64,000 nucleotides of DNA from Nansenia antarctica (Eukaryota > Chordata > Actinopteri > Argentiniformes > Microstomatidae): positions 59,005,584-59,069,583 of the forward strand of contig OZ022346.1 in the NCBI GenBank assembly GCA_963989245.1, given 5' to 3'. Made by a program: the position numbers and the translations under genes. How positions within the stretch are numbered: the stretch's first letter is position 1; every line of letters starts with the position of its first letter. The notes under the pieces are model-generated. The model saw only the letters and a list, made by a program, of their open reading frames with translations. It made no database searches and was not told the DNA's origin. Of the stretch, positions 10,611 through 19,153 are shown one piece after another.

Positions 10611-13600
10611 ACCGTACAAAAGGTGATGGCGACGACCAAGACGCCGCCTCACATATCTCCTCCACTCCCACTCCCCTGAGAATGGCCACTGATGTGGCCA
10701 TGCCCCTGGTGGAATGAGCCCGAATGCCAGTCGGCACGGGCTGCCCCTTCGATTCGTATGCGAGGCTAATAGCCTCGCAAATCCAATGGGACAGCCTCTG
10801 CTTCGAGAGTGGTGCCCCGGCTTTCTGTCCGCCGTAGCAGATCAGAAGCTGGGGAGAAGATCTCAGTCCTGCCGTGCGCTTCACATATTGTGCCAACGCG
10901 CGCACCGGACATAGACAATGTAAACGCCTCTCCCTCTCTCCGTCGTGAGGAGGAGGAAAAAAGGCGCTCAGAGCACAGCTCTGAACCCTAAACCCACGAT
11001 TAACCTTAGGGATAAAAGCCGGGTTAGGGCGTAACACAGCTTTTGTTTCGTCATCAGATATGATCAAACAATCTGCCCGTGTCGAGAGAGCACATAAATC
11101 ACTCACTCGCTTAGCCGTAGTCAAGGCGAGGAGTAGACTCGTCTTGAGAGACAATAAACGCAACGACACAGTGTCAATGGGTTCGAATGGGGGCACGCAC
11201 AGCGCCTCTAGCACAATCGACAGGTCCCATTTGGGCATTAGAGTCCTAAGAGGCCGTCTAAGCCTACACACTCCAGTCAAAAAACGCTTAACCAGCGAAT
11301 GACTGAACAGTGTCGTTGTCGCAAAACCCTCATGACAAGCTGAGATGGCAGCCGCGTAAACTTTAATAGTTCCCGCCGCCAATCCCTTGTCAAACAGCGA
11401 CTGTAAGAAGCACAAGAACGTTTCGACCCGACAGCAGACTGGGTCAACGTCCTGTCCCTCACACCACTGTGTAAACACTCGCCAGCGCGCCGCATATCCC
11501 TTTGCAGTGGATTGCGCGCGCGCACTCTGAATGGTCTGAATGACCGCGTCTGTCAGACCCCTGCGTTCTAACAAATCCCTCTCAGTAACCAGGCCATGAG
11601 GGGGCCCCCCATCATCGGCGGCCCCCTCACCAAGCCTCTGGCCTGAGAGAGTGCATCTTGTCGATGAGGTATGGGCCATGGGCCCTCTACCAACATCTCC
11701 ATCAGTTCCGGAAACCACGGGGCTCCGGGACGGTCCGGGGCTACAAGAATTAACTCTAGCCTCTCTGACCTCACTCGTGCCAACAGTGGGAGGATAGATG
11801 TCAGGGGTGGGAACGCGTATAACAGGACCCTCGGCCATGGGTGGTGTGCGAATGCATCGACTCCCAATGGCGGGTTGTCCTGTTCGCGCAGGGAGAACCA
11901 AAGGCGACACTGCGCATTCGTCCGGGACGCAAACAGATCCACTTCTGCTTGCCCGAACCGTGCCCAAATCAGAGACACAATGGAGGGTGCTAACCTCCAG
12001 TCGTCGTCCCTCGGGCCTCCCCGTGATAACAGATCTGCTCCTTCGTTGAGCAGACCTGGAATGTGGAGAGCTTTTAGCGAACTCAGGTGTGTGACAGCCC
12101 ACAGCCATATATCTGTCGCTAGGCGATGAAGTGACGCTGAGCGTACTCCCCCTTGACGATTGATGTATGCTACTGTTGTCCTGTTGTCGGATCTGACTAA
12201 CACGTCCAGATCCTTTAACACTGGGGCAAAGTGAAGTAGCGTTAACTTCACCGCCTCGAGTTCCAGCAGGTTGATGTGACGCGTCTCTAACGGTCCCCAT
12301 CTTCCTGCCACCGAACCTGCCTGACACACTCCTCCCCACCCAGTCAACGACGCGTCCGTGAAGACTGGGTAGTGGGATGCCGGTCTGCCCATGGCGACTC
12401 CGCGCGCGATGACGCGCGGGTCTCTCCAGTAGCTCAGGTCGGTCTTGACCGATCTCGGTATTACAATCAATTTGCGACGGTGTCTCACTGGATCCAGTCG
12501 CAGTCGTGCGAACCACCTCTGCAGTCTGCGCATGTGTAATAGGCCTAAGGGGACCACTACATGGGCCGCAGACATCATTCCTAGTAAGGACATCATTGAC
12601 AGAGCGGTGATTGTATTTGTCACTCGACACACCCGGAGAGCTGACGTCAGTGTCGCTCTCCGTGGTGCCGATAAACTGGCCCTCATCTTGGCAGTATCTA
12701 ACTGAATGCCTAGATAGGAAAACTGTTGAGCTGGCCACGGAGCACTCTTTGTCCAGTTGACAGCTAACCCCAGCTGAGTGAGGTGCTGCACCAGTGAGGT
12801 TGCGTCCCGAATGGCTCGATTTGGGCATTGGGCCAAGACCAGTAGGTCGTCGAGATAAGCTAATATGCGTATCCCGTTTCGCCTCAGTGGTTCGAGTGCT
12901 GTCTGCACGCATTTGGAGAAAGTTCGAGGAGCAAGCGCGTACCCGAAGGGCAGGCGCGTGTACTCGTAAACCTTCCCTTGGAAGGCAAAACGTAGAAATT
13001 TCCTGTGCCTCTCTGTGATTGGCACATGAAAATACGCGTCCCTCAGGTCTATGCTGATTCCGTAGTCGCCTTTCTGTATACAAGACAGAAGGCGCCTCGT
13101 CGTCAACATACGAAAGGGGCGTTTCGCCACTCTCTCGTTGAGGACCCTTAAATCCAGTATGGGTCTCATGCCTCCGGATTTCTTTGGGACAAGGAAATAC
13201 GGGGAGTACCACCCCACGTCCCACTGGTCCCTCGGAACCATTGTCACTGCGCCCTTTGTTAGGAGATTCGTAATCTCCTCCTGGAGCGCACGTGTTTTTA
13301 TCGGGCAGGACAAAACAGTCTCTCTCACGCCCCTGAAGGGCGGAGGAGGCTGAATGAACTGTAGTGCATATCCCCTCCTCAATGTCCTGTCCAGCCAGCC
13401 CGACAGAATACCTGCCCCTTCTAGCCATTCTGCATAACGCAACGACAGCGGCTGGGCCGTCTGTTGTGGTGCAGTCGACAGAAAAAGCTTGAATTTCTGT
13501 ATGACCCCAGCCGCCGCTGCACACCGAGGAGGTGGCACAGCCCAAGGTGGGGTCATTTCGAAAGGGATGGGCTGCCGTCTGTAAAGAGTGTTTGCTATGT

Positions 13601-15357
13601 GTAACAATGCCCTTTATTGACGCAGGTCTATTATGTCTGATAATCAAAGGACCGTCCGCACGCTCATGAGCTGGGCCAGATCCTGATAGACATGGAGGGG
13701 TTATTGATGTAAATAACGATCCCTCTATACGGCTACAGACAGGGGTGTTTAACCCTGTTTGTGTCGTGATAGGGGTAAGTCTGTTAGGCAGAGAGCTGGC
13801 CACACGCTGGTACGCTGGGCCAGTCTCCGCTTCGTTTCTAACCGGTAGCGATTGGACCACGCTCCGACAAGGCAGGCGGGTCTCCGCTCCGGTAGATAAC
13901 ATGGGAAAATCATCTTTACTGAAAAAGTAAGGTGGGGATTTTCCTTCTTTTACCTCTTTATGAGGTAGCAGCCATGAAGAGGAAACCGGTGGTGGGGTCA
14001 TTACCGACCCCTCCGCCAGTGAAACCGGGCCACGTTGCCGTGGGGGGCCGTAGTGGGCCCTCCCAGTGGTCAGCGGCGGGGGCTGGGGATGCCGAGTGGG
14101 GCATGGCTCCGTCTGTAGAGGTGGAGCCAGTGCCGCATCACACCGAAACCTCCGTTTCGCAGCCGTTGACGGTCTAGTCGTCACCACGGCGGAAGAAGAA
14201 GAGGTGGAGGGTCGCTGGAGGGGGAGGTGGCTGGCAAGGTGCCTCTTAGCCTCCTCCATCGCGGCCAGGCGCACCGTCAAGGTGTCCATGGCGGGACCGA
14301 ATAGCCCTTGTCTCTCTATTGGAGCATTCAGTAGGGCCATCCGGTCCGCCCCGGTCATGGTGGTGAGAGACAGCCACATCTGTCGCTGCTGCACCACCGC
14401 GTTTGCCATCAGGCGACCCCCACAAACCGCGACGCCCTGGGCCAGGTACATCGTCGCGGCACTGAGCTTGCTCAGAAGCACCGTCTCTGCTGCAGACAAA
14501 CCGTAGGGTCGGTCTGTGGTGATTTTCGCAATGGCGGCGTTAAACACGGCGATGTTATTCGCCGCTGCCGCCGCCTGCGCACCGAGAGCGTAGCTCTTGT
14601 CTACCAGGGTGGCGTTAAACCTGTCACGCTGGTTGGGCGGCATAGGTTTGTTAGGCACCGACCAGGTGCTGGACCCCGGTACCAAGTAGGCGGCTAGCGC
14701 TGGTTCGAGCGGCGGGGAGCCGTTGGTCATCCCCTCCGCGAGCCCCTCCACTCTGGTAAAGGGCAAGAACGCCTTCACCGGCGCCCTGCCTGTGAGTGGT
14801 TCTCCCCACTTGTCCTCCACGAACTTATCTAAGCCCGGGAGGACAGCGTTAGGAGGTTGGTCCTGTCGCTTCGCCCTTTTCCCGTAAAACAGGTCCTTCT
14901 CCCAGAAGGACTCCGTTGGGGGAGGGGAGGCGGGACGGGGAATTGCCAACACGCCTGCCGCAGCTTCCAGGAGGCCCTGGAAGTCGTGGCGGAGTGATGG
15001 GGGGGCGAGGGCGGGGAGCACGTGCTCTACCTGCCGCTCGCTCTCATCAGAGCTTTCTGATTCTGACACCGGCACCGACCACTCAGCTGGGTGAGGGCGG
15101 CGTGATGTCAGGGCCGGCTGAGCGGGCAGGACCATCCCTACTTGGGGAGGTGCCTGCCCAGAACGCCGTTCTTGCTTGTCCTCCGCTGCTAGAAAATCGC
15201 AGCGGCAGGTGTCCCGGAGGAACTTCTTCGTGGTCGGCGGCGAACGATCCATCGCTGAAGGGAAAAGTCTCCTCCGCTGAAAGGCGTCCTCCTCTGCTTG
15301 GAAGTCGCAGCGGCAGGCGTCCCGGAGGAACTTCTCCATAGGCGGCGGACGATCCAT
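10546..15357 (-). CDS. DIRS gag-like plus tyrosine recombinase, single 1603-codon frame
   Basis: The N-terminal ~550 residues are gag-like: proline- and charge-rich, with the duplicated block KFLRDACRCDF / KFLRDTCRCDF at residues ~8-65. The C-terminal ~300 residues are a tyrosine recombinase: AKRVSDL supplies the first arginine, RAHSTRG (about residue 1548) the HxxR box, and FVRYYLKD (about 1583) the nucleophilic tyrosine. It would integrate a circular DNA intermediate. The middle third overlaps the RT frame in another register and has no recognised domain. Whether one polyprotein is made, or gag and recombinase are separate products, cannot be told from sequence. The first ATG lies just inside the right terminal repeat. 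Confidence 0.85.
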   Translation of the reverse strand: MDRPPPMEKFLRDACRCDFQAEEDAFQRRRLFPSAMDRSPPTTKKFLRDTCRCDFLAAEDKQERRSGQAPPQVGMVLPAQPALTSRRPHPAEWSVPVSESESSDESERQVEHVLPALAPPSLRHDFQGLLEAAAGVLAIPRPASPPPTESFWEKDLFYGKRAKRQDQPPNAVLPGLDKFVEDKWGEPLTGRAPVKAFLPFTRVEGLAEGMTNGSPPLEPALAAYLVPGSSTWSVPNKPMPPNQRDRFNATLVDKSYALGAQAAAAANNIAVFNAAIAKITTDRPYGLSAAETVLLSKLSAATMYLAQGVAVCGGRLMANAVVQQRQMWLSLTTMTGADRMALLNAPIERQGLFGPAMDTLTVRLAAMEEAKRHLASHLPLQRPSTSSSSAVVTTRPSTAAKRRFRCDAALAPPLQTEPCPTRHPQPPPLTTGRAHYGPPRQRGPVSLAEGSVMTPPPVSSSWLLPHKEVKEGKSPPYFFSKDDFPMLSTGAETRLPCRSVVQSLPVRNEAETGPAYQRVASSLPNRLTPITTQTGLNTPVCSRIEGSLFTSITPPCLSGSGPAHERADGPLIIRHNRPASIKGIVTHSKHSLQTAAHPFRNDPTLGCATSSVCSGGWGHTEIQAFSVDCTTTDGPAAVVALCRMARRGRYSVGLAGQDIEEGICTTVHSASSALQGRERDCFVLPDKNTCAPGGDYESPNKGRSDNGSEGPVGRGVVLPVFPCPKEIRRHETHTGFKGPQRESGETPLSYVDDEAPSVLYTERRLRNQHRPEGRVFSCANHREAQEISTFCLPREGLRVHAPALRVRACSSNFLQMRADSTRTTEAKRDTHISLSRRPTGLGPMPKSSHSGRNLTGAAPHSAGVSCQLDKECSVASSTVFLSRHSVRYCQDEGQFIGTTESDTDVSSPGVSSDKYNHRSVNDVLTRNDVCGPCSGPLRPITHAQTAEVVRTTATGSSETPSQIDCNTEIGQDRPELLERPARHRARSRHGQTGIPLPSLHGRVVDWVGRSVSGRFGGRKMGTVRDASHQPAGTRGGEVNATSLCPSVKGSGRVSQIRQQDNSSIHQSSRGSTLSVTSSPSDRYMAVGCHTPEFAKSSPHSRSAQRRSRSVITGRPEGRRLEVSTLHCVSDLGTVRASRSGSVCVPDECAVSPLVLPARTGQPAIGSRCIRTPPMAEGPVIRVPTPDIYPPTVGTSEVREARVNSCSPGPSRSPVVSGTDGDVGRGPMAHTSSTRCTLSGQRLGEGAADDGGPPHGLVTERDLLERRGLTDAVIQTIQSARAQSTAKGYAARWRVFTQWCEGQDVDPVCCRVETFLCFLQSLFDKGLAAGTIKVYAAAISACHEGFATTTLFSHSLVKRFLTGVCRLRRPLRTLMPKWDLSIVLEALCVPPFEPIDTVSLRLLSLKTSLLLALTTAKRVSDLCALSTRADCLIISDDETKAVLRPNPAFIPKVNRGFRVQSCALSAFFPPPHDGERERRLHCLCPVRALAQYVKRTAGLRSSPQLLICYGGQKAGAPLSKQRLSHWICEAISLAYESKGQPVPTGIRAHSTRGMATSVAILRGVGVEEICEAASWSSPSPFVRYYLKDISSSSFSHSVLSFADD
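11568..13607 (-). CDS. DIRS reverse transcriptase / RNase H / DAM-like domain
   Basis: 679 codons from this ATG; the true start may lie upstream. The RT fingers and palm show GGMRPILDLRVLN, LRDAYFHVPI, LPFGYALAPRTF and the catalytic YLDD at residues 251-254. RNase H follows with FTDASLTGWGG, LELEAVKLTL and RSDNRTTVAYINR. The C-terminal part (VDLFASRTNAQCRLWFS, LLYAFPP) matches the methylase-like domain common in DIRS elements. All catalytic motifs are intact. It lies wholly within the longer 10546-15357 frame, in a different register. Confidence 0.93.
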   Translation of the reverse strand: MLHIANTLYRRQPIPFEMTPPWAVPPPRCAAAAGVIQKFKLFLSTAPQQTAQPLSLRYAEWLEGAGILSGWLDRTLRRGYALQFIQPPPPFRGVRETVLSCPIKTRALQEEITNLLTKGAVTMVPRDQWDVGWYSPYFLVPKKSGGMRPILDLRVLNERVAKRPFRMLTTRRLLSCIQKGDYGISIDLRDAYFHVPITERHRKFLRFAFQGKVYEYTRLPFGYALAPRTFSKCVQTALEPLRRNGIRILAYLDDLLVLAQCPNRAIRDATSLVQHLTQLGLAVNWTKSAPWPAQQFSYLGIQLDTAKMRASLSAPRRATLTSALRVCRVTNTITALSMMSLLGMMSAAHVVVPLGLLHMRRLQRWFARLRLDPVRHRRKLIVIPRSVKTDLSYWRDPRVIARGVAMGRPASHYPVFTDASLTGWGGVCQAGSVAGRWGPLETRHINLLELEAVKLTLLHFAPVLKDLDVLVRSDNRTTVAYINRQGGVRSASLHRLATDIWLWAVTHLSSLKALHIPGLLNEGADLLSRGGPRDDDWRLAPSIVSLIWARFGQAEVDLFASRTNAQCRLWFSLREQDNPPLGVDAFAHHPWPRVLLYAFPPLTSILPLLARVRSERLELILVAPDRPGAPWFPELMEMLVEGPWPIPHRQDALSQARGLVRGPPMMGGPLMAWLLRGIC

Positions 15358-15438
15358 CTTGAAGGGAAAAGTCTGGCGGGTCCTCCAGTCTTAGTAGTCG
15401 TCCTTCTCAGTCTTCAGATATAAACCCGTGCTGAACTT

Positions 15439-15568
15439 TTTGGGAGAATGATGGAGCGAAGTACGCCCCTTTATATAGCACCCCAGGCGGGCGCAGGCAT
15501 TGAAAAATTCAGTCATTGGCTACTTTAGGTAGCGGGTAAACCAATAGGAGCAGAGCTCCCCTATGGGG
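15439..15568 (-). repeat. DIRS terminal inverted repeat, right (promoter end)
   Basis: Inverted partner of 9570-9699. Its TATA box points into the minus-strand coding frames, so this is the likely promoter end. Confidence 0.93.
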
Positions 15569-15589
15569 CGGAGCTCCACGATATAGAAC

Positions 15590-15997
15590 GTGTGAGCGAC
15601 GAGACAGACGGAGATGTGTGTGTGTGTGTCTCGTGTGCTCATCTGCCAGGCGCGTACTTGAGGACATGCTGGTTTGGTGTGTGTCTGTGTGCAGGTTAAT
15701 GGGTACATGCTGCATATGAATGAATGAATGAATGAATGGACTTTATTGTCATTGCTACAGTACAGGTACCAAACAACGAAATTTAGGAGGGGTGGCTCCC
15801 CTGGTGTTAGGAAAGGGAAAAAAAAAATAGGTACTAAATAGGTCCCTTGCAATTCACGTTCATGTTTGTGTTTGGTACCTTTCCTCATTCTCTTGCCATC
15901 CATTTCAATGAGCCCATCCTAGGATTTCTCCCTTCGCCAGACGCCACTGCGTCAGACTGTGACAAAGGATAATGGATCTGTGATGCCCCAGTCTTTG

Positions 15998-16037
<40 letters not shown>

Positions 16038-16054
16038 CTGTTGTGCCTGCGCAG
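15590..16054. other. Junction between DIRS and integrin-like exons
   Basis: Holds a minus-oriented LINE 3' tail (about 15716-15830: (ATGA)n, ACTTTATTGTCATTGC, then GGAGGGGTGGC), a partial MITE (about 15862-15950) and a GT repeat (about 16002-16035) used as the polypyrimidine region of the next exon. No integrin exon upstream of 16055 is seen. Confidence 0.6.
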
Positions 16055-16353
16055 GTGAGGTTGACAGTGTTTCCTGAGAGGAAGCGTTCCCTGTTGTTCA
16101 GAAAGGTGGCCTGGTGGATCATCTTCCTGTCAGTCATTGCAGGACTCCTGTTATTGGGTCATCTTGGCTTTGTGCTGTGGAAGGTAACCAATCAGAGGGG
16201 GGAATTCATATCCATGCTTTATATTCATGTTGTGTGCGTGTATTCAATAACGTGTGTGTGTGTGTGTGTGTGTGTCCATCCTTCTAGTGTGGATGCATCA
16301 AATGCCCTGTGCATGACAAGACCACTGCACAAGAGGCCTCCCCCAAAGCATGA
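16055..16353 (+). CDS. Integrin alpha-like C-terminus (membrane helix and tail), orphan exons
   Basis: Exon 16055-16183 encodes VRLTVFPERKRSLLF followed by a membrane segment (AWWIIFLSVIAGLLLL to FVLWK). Exon 16288-16353 encodes CGCIKCPVHDK and ends SPKA-stop. The arrangement, an extracellular strand, WWII..AGLLLL helix, WK-CG and a short tail, is that of an integrin alpha subunit. The usual GFFKR salt-bridge motif is replaced by GCIKC. Splice sites are good (GCGCAG|GTG, AAG|GTAACC, TTCTAG|TGT). The other ~1000 residues are absent from the window: sequence to the left is DIRS and glypican. The subunit cannot be assigned; it could be a pseudogene or a gene broken by rearrangement. Confidence 0.65.
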
Positions 16354-16841
16354 ATACCACAGGACAACCTCGCCCTATGGGATGAAAGACAAATGTTCAC
16401 TGTGCGGAAAAATTGCAATTTACAACCAGAAAAGACTATTGCAATACTGAAAAAGCCCACAGGACAAGCTTTTTGAAAAATGATTATTCTAAATTTGACT
16501 TGACTGAGGTTATATTACCCATGTCGGCATAGTAACAAGCATACGAGAAAGACAAAGCAGTTACTCGACCACAACGTATTGAGAGAGCATCATTGTGAAC
16601 TGAATTGAGTCGCTGATGCAAGGTTTTCTTTACAATTTTTTAATGAAATGGAAAAAGGCTATTTCCTCATTAATACCAAAACTTGTTACAACAACATCAT
16701 GAAAATGTTTTGCTATTCTTTCACAGTAATGGAATGTAGTATCTTAGCTGGGAGTGGTGAGAGTCGATGAGAGGTTGTAGTAGTGGTTAACTATTAACAT
16801 TTTGACCAGAACGTCCTTGAATTGAATACAACAGCCGTTTG

Positions 16842-16879
<38 letters not shown>

Positions 16880-19153
16880 CATTTAGAATTGTTCACTTTG
16901 ATAGTCATTTGCTCCTGTACAATAGTGGAATGTTTATCTGGCGTGCCAGACTACTGGTACATAGTAAGCTAGTATGTAGCTTGCTAGCAATTGCTAAATA
17001 GTATGGCTTCTTAACCAGGCTAGTGGAATCTAATACTGTTACTCTCCAGATACCTTTACAAACTGGAATAGAAACCAGACCTCTAATATACACACTCACC
17101 ACTCCCACACAGACTTGCTATCCTATTCATTGTACAAGGTCAGAATTACCTTGAGTAACACTTAAAGTACACTCCCCTCTCAAAAAAGGGATGCGGCGAC
17201 TTTTCATTCAACAAAAAGTATGCTTCAATAACATTCACAATACATTCTTATTGTGTTGTTCACCATCTTTGTTGCTTTTCTCTACAGACACTTTGTCTCT
17301 CTCCGTCTTTTCTGTACACTTCCATTCCCATTCCCTCCATCTATATCCAAGCCATTTCTCTCTCCCTCCATCTATTGGTGGTCAACGTCTTGGTGAAGGC
17401 CAGAATGTTCTGTGACTGCCTTTCACACTTGAATACTTTTGTCATTAACTTCCACTCCCTCTCTGTCACTGTCACTCTTTTGTCTCTTTTCATTTGCCAA
17501 TCCATCCATAACTTAAATGGTACCTATCAATCCCTCTTCCACTTCTCTGTTCCACACATCTTGCCTTCTCATTCAACAAAGCTGCCGTCGTTGTTGCTTT
17601 TAGGACACTTAAATAGAAAACATTCAAATCATACAGAAATACAAATAAATTAAAGGCATCAATAAATTACATGATTCAGCCACACTGTCAGGGCAGGCTA
17701 TATAAAATGAAGGCCTGCGCCAGTTACATTCCAAATAAACCCCTCTAAGGTCCTATTACTGGTACCTAATGGTCCTATTAGTGTTTTTCTCAATTTCTCG
17801 AACACATTTCTTGAAACAATATTCGACCTTTCAAAACAGTTAACACATTCCCTATCTTCTTCAAAATACACGACACCTCTCAGAACCTACCTGTCACAAA
17901 AGCAAATCAGTGCCTCAACGCAGTATAATTTGTCATCACATTGAAAAATTAATTTCATAACAACACACTAAATAGTAACTAGAACCATCAATATGCATTG
18001 TGCAGGTTGGCGAACTTTCAGTTAAAAACGAAGGTGAAAAAGATCACAGTAGAAATTACACTTAGCAGAAAAACCATATCTGTTGTAGCTTTGCTTCTTT
18101 GAGAATATCAATGCTGACTCTATAAACATGAAATCAATGAAATCAAATTAATCTGTAATATTCAGAAAGAAGCAGATAGCGACACAAATTACATTACTGA
18201 TTGTCAATTGAACTGTTCAGAAATGAGAGTTTACATGTATGGTGATTCACTACAGTGGGAGAAAGCTAGATGCTGTAAGAAAATAGGCTTAATCTCTCAA
18301 CACTTACTCAATTGATTGTTGTGTCTTACAGTGTGTAGAGAGCTGTGTTAACTGTTTTGCAAAAAGGTGCTTAACGTAGGTATTTTGTGTGATAAGTAAT
18401 GAGAAACTACTAATTGTTTGCTAAAAATGTTACTATTGTATGTATGTTATTGCTGTGGGCATGTGAACTTCAGATTCATACAAATGGTGTAGGTAAGCAA
18501 TCAATAAAAACGATTGACCTTTACATACAGTTATTTATAGCCATAGTTAACCACCTGGCCTTTACACATGAATGTAGTATAGGCAGGGTTCAACACTGAA
18601 TGCCTGGTAGTTTGAAGTTTAGCAATAATCTTATTGCTTATTGCAGGAACCAAAGGAATACGTTGGACCAAATGCAGATCCACTATAATGGCACTTGTCT
18701 CCTGGTATAAGAATAATCTATCTAACAATTATGAATCATCATTATGAAATTATAAAACGGTAACTGTATGAATGTGAAGATTATCAACGTTTAGGACTTG
18801 TGAGGCTGATTTTTCAGCAGGGGATCTGACGTTTTTGGTGGTCATGCATTTCAGCCTAAATCTAGCAAGGCAGACAGGTGATTGGCCAGGATGCTGGGAT
18901 ATTGGTATTTGAGATAGCCAATCATATAACATTATGTTTTCTTTGTGGTGCAGATAGGTGACTGGACAGGATGCTGGGATATTGGTATTTGATAGCCAAA
19001 ATGTGTTTTTCTTTGTGCTGGCACGATTTGTTAAAGGAGAAGATTATTTTCTGCCCATATTGCTGGAGGTCTTATTAAAACACACCTTTTAGATTCAACT
19101 TCTGTCTTTACCCTTTGGGATGACTGAATAAAGCTGCTCTCATAACATTGTGC
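16354..19153. other. Intergenic, 3' of the integrin-like exons
   Basis: No exon recognised. A CA repeat lies near 16846-16878. A tandem duplication of about 80 bp around GGATGCTGGGATATTGG is at about 18870-19015. AATAAA near 17644 could serve as a poly(A) signal for the plus-strand gene. Confidence 0.5.

Larger units (their letters stand above)
9523..15589 (-). mobile_element. Full-length DIRS-like tyrosine-recombinase retrotransposon
   Basis: 6.07 kb element with genes on the minus strand. Hallmarks seen: inverted terminal repeats of 130 bp (9570-9699 and 15439-15568), each with a TATATAAAG box; unique outer extensions ending in GAAC; an internal complementary region (9743-9849) reproducing both outer ends joined head to tail; an RT/RNase H frame; and a tyrosine recombinase with the conserved R, HxxR and Y residues. 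There is no integrase and no evident target duplication beyond the shared GAAC. Frames are open throughout, so it looks recent. It sits in what would be a glypican intron. Confidence 0.95.
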
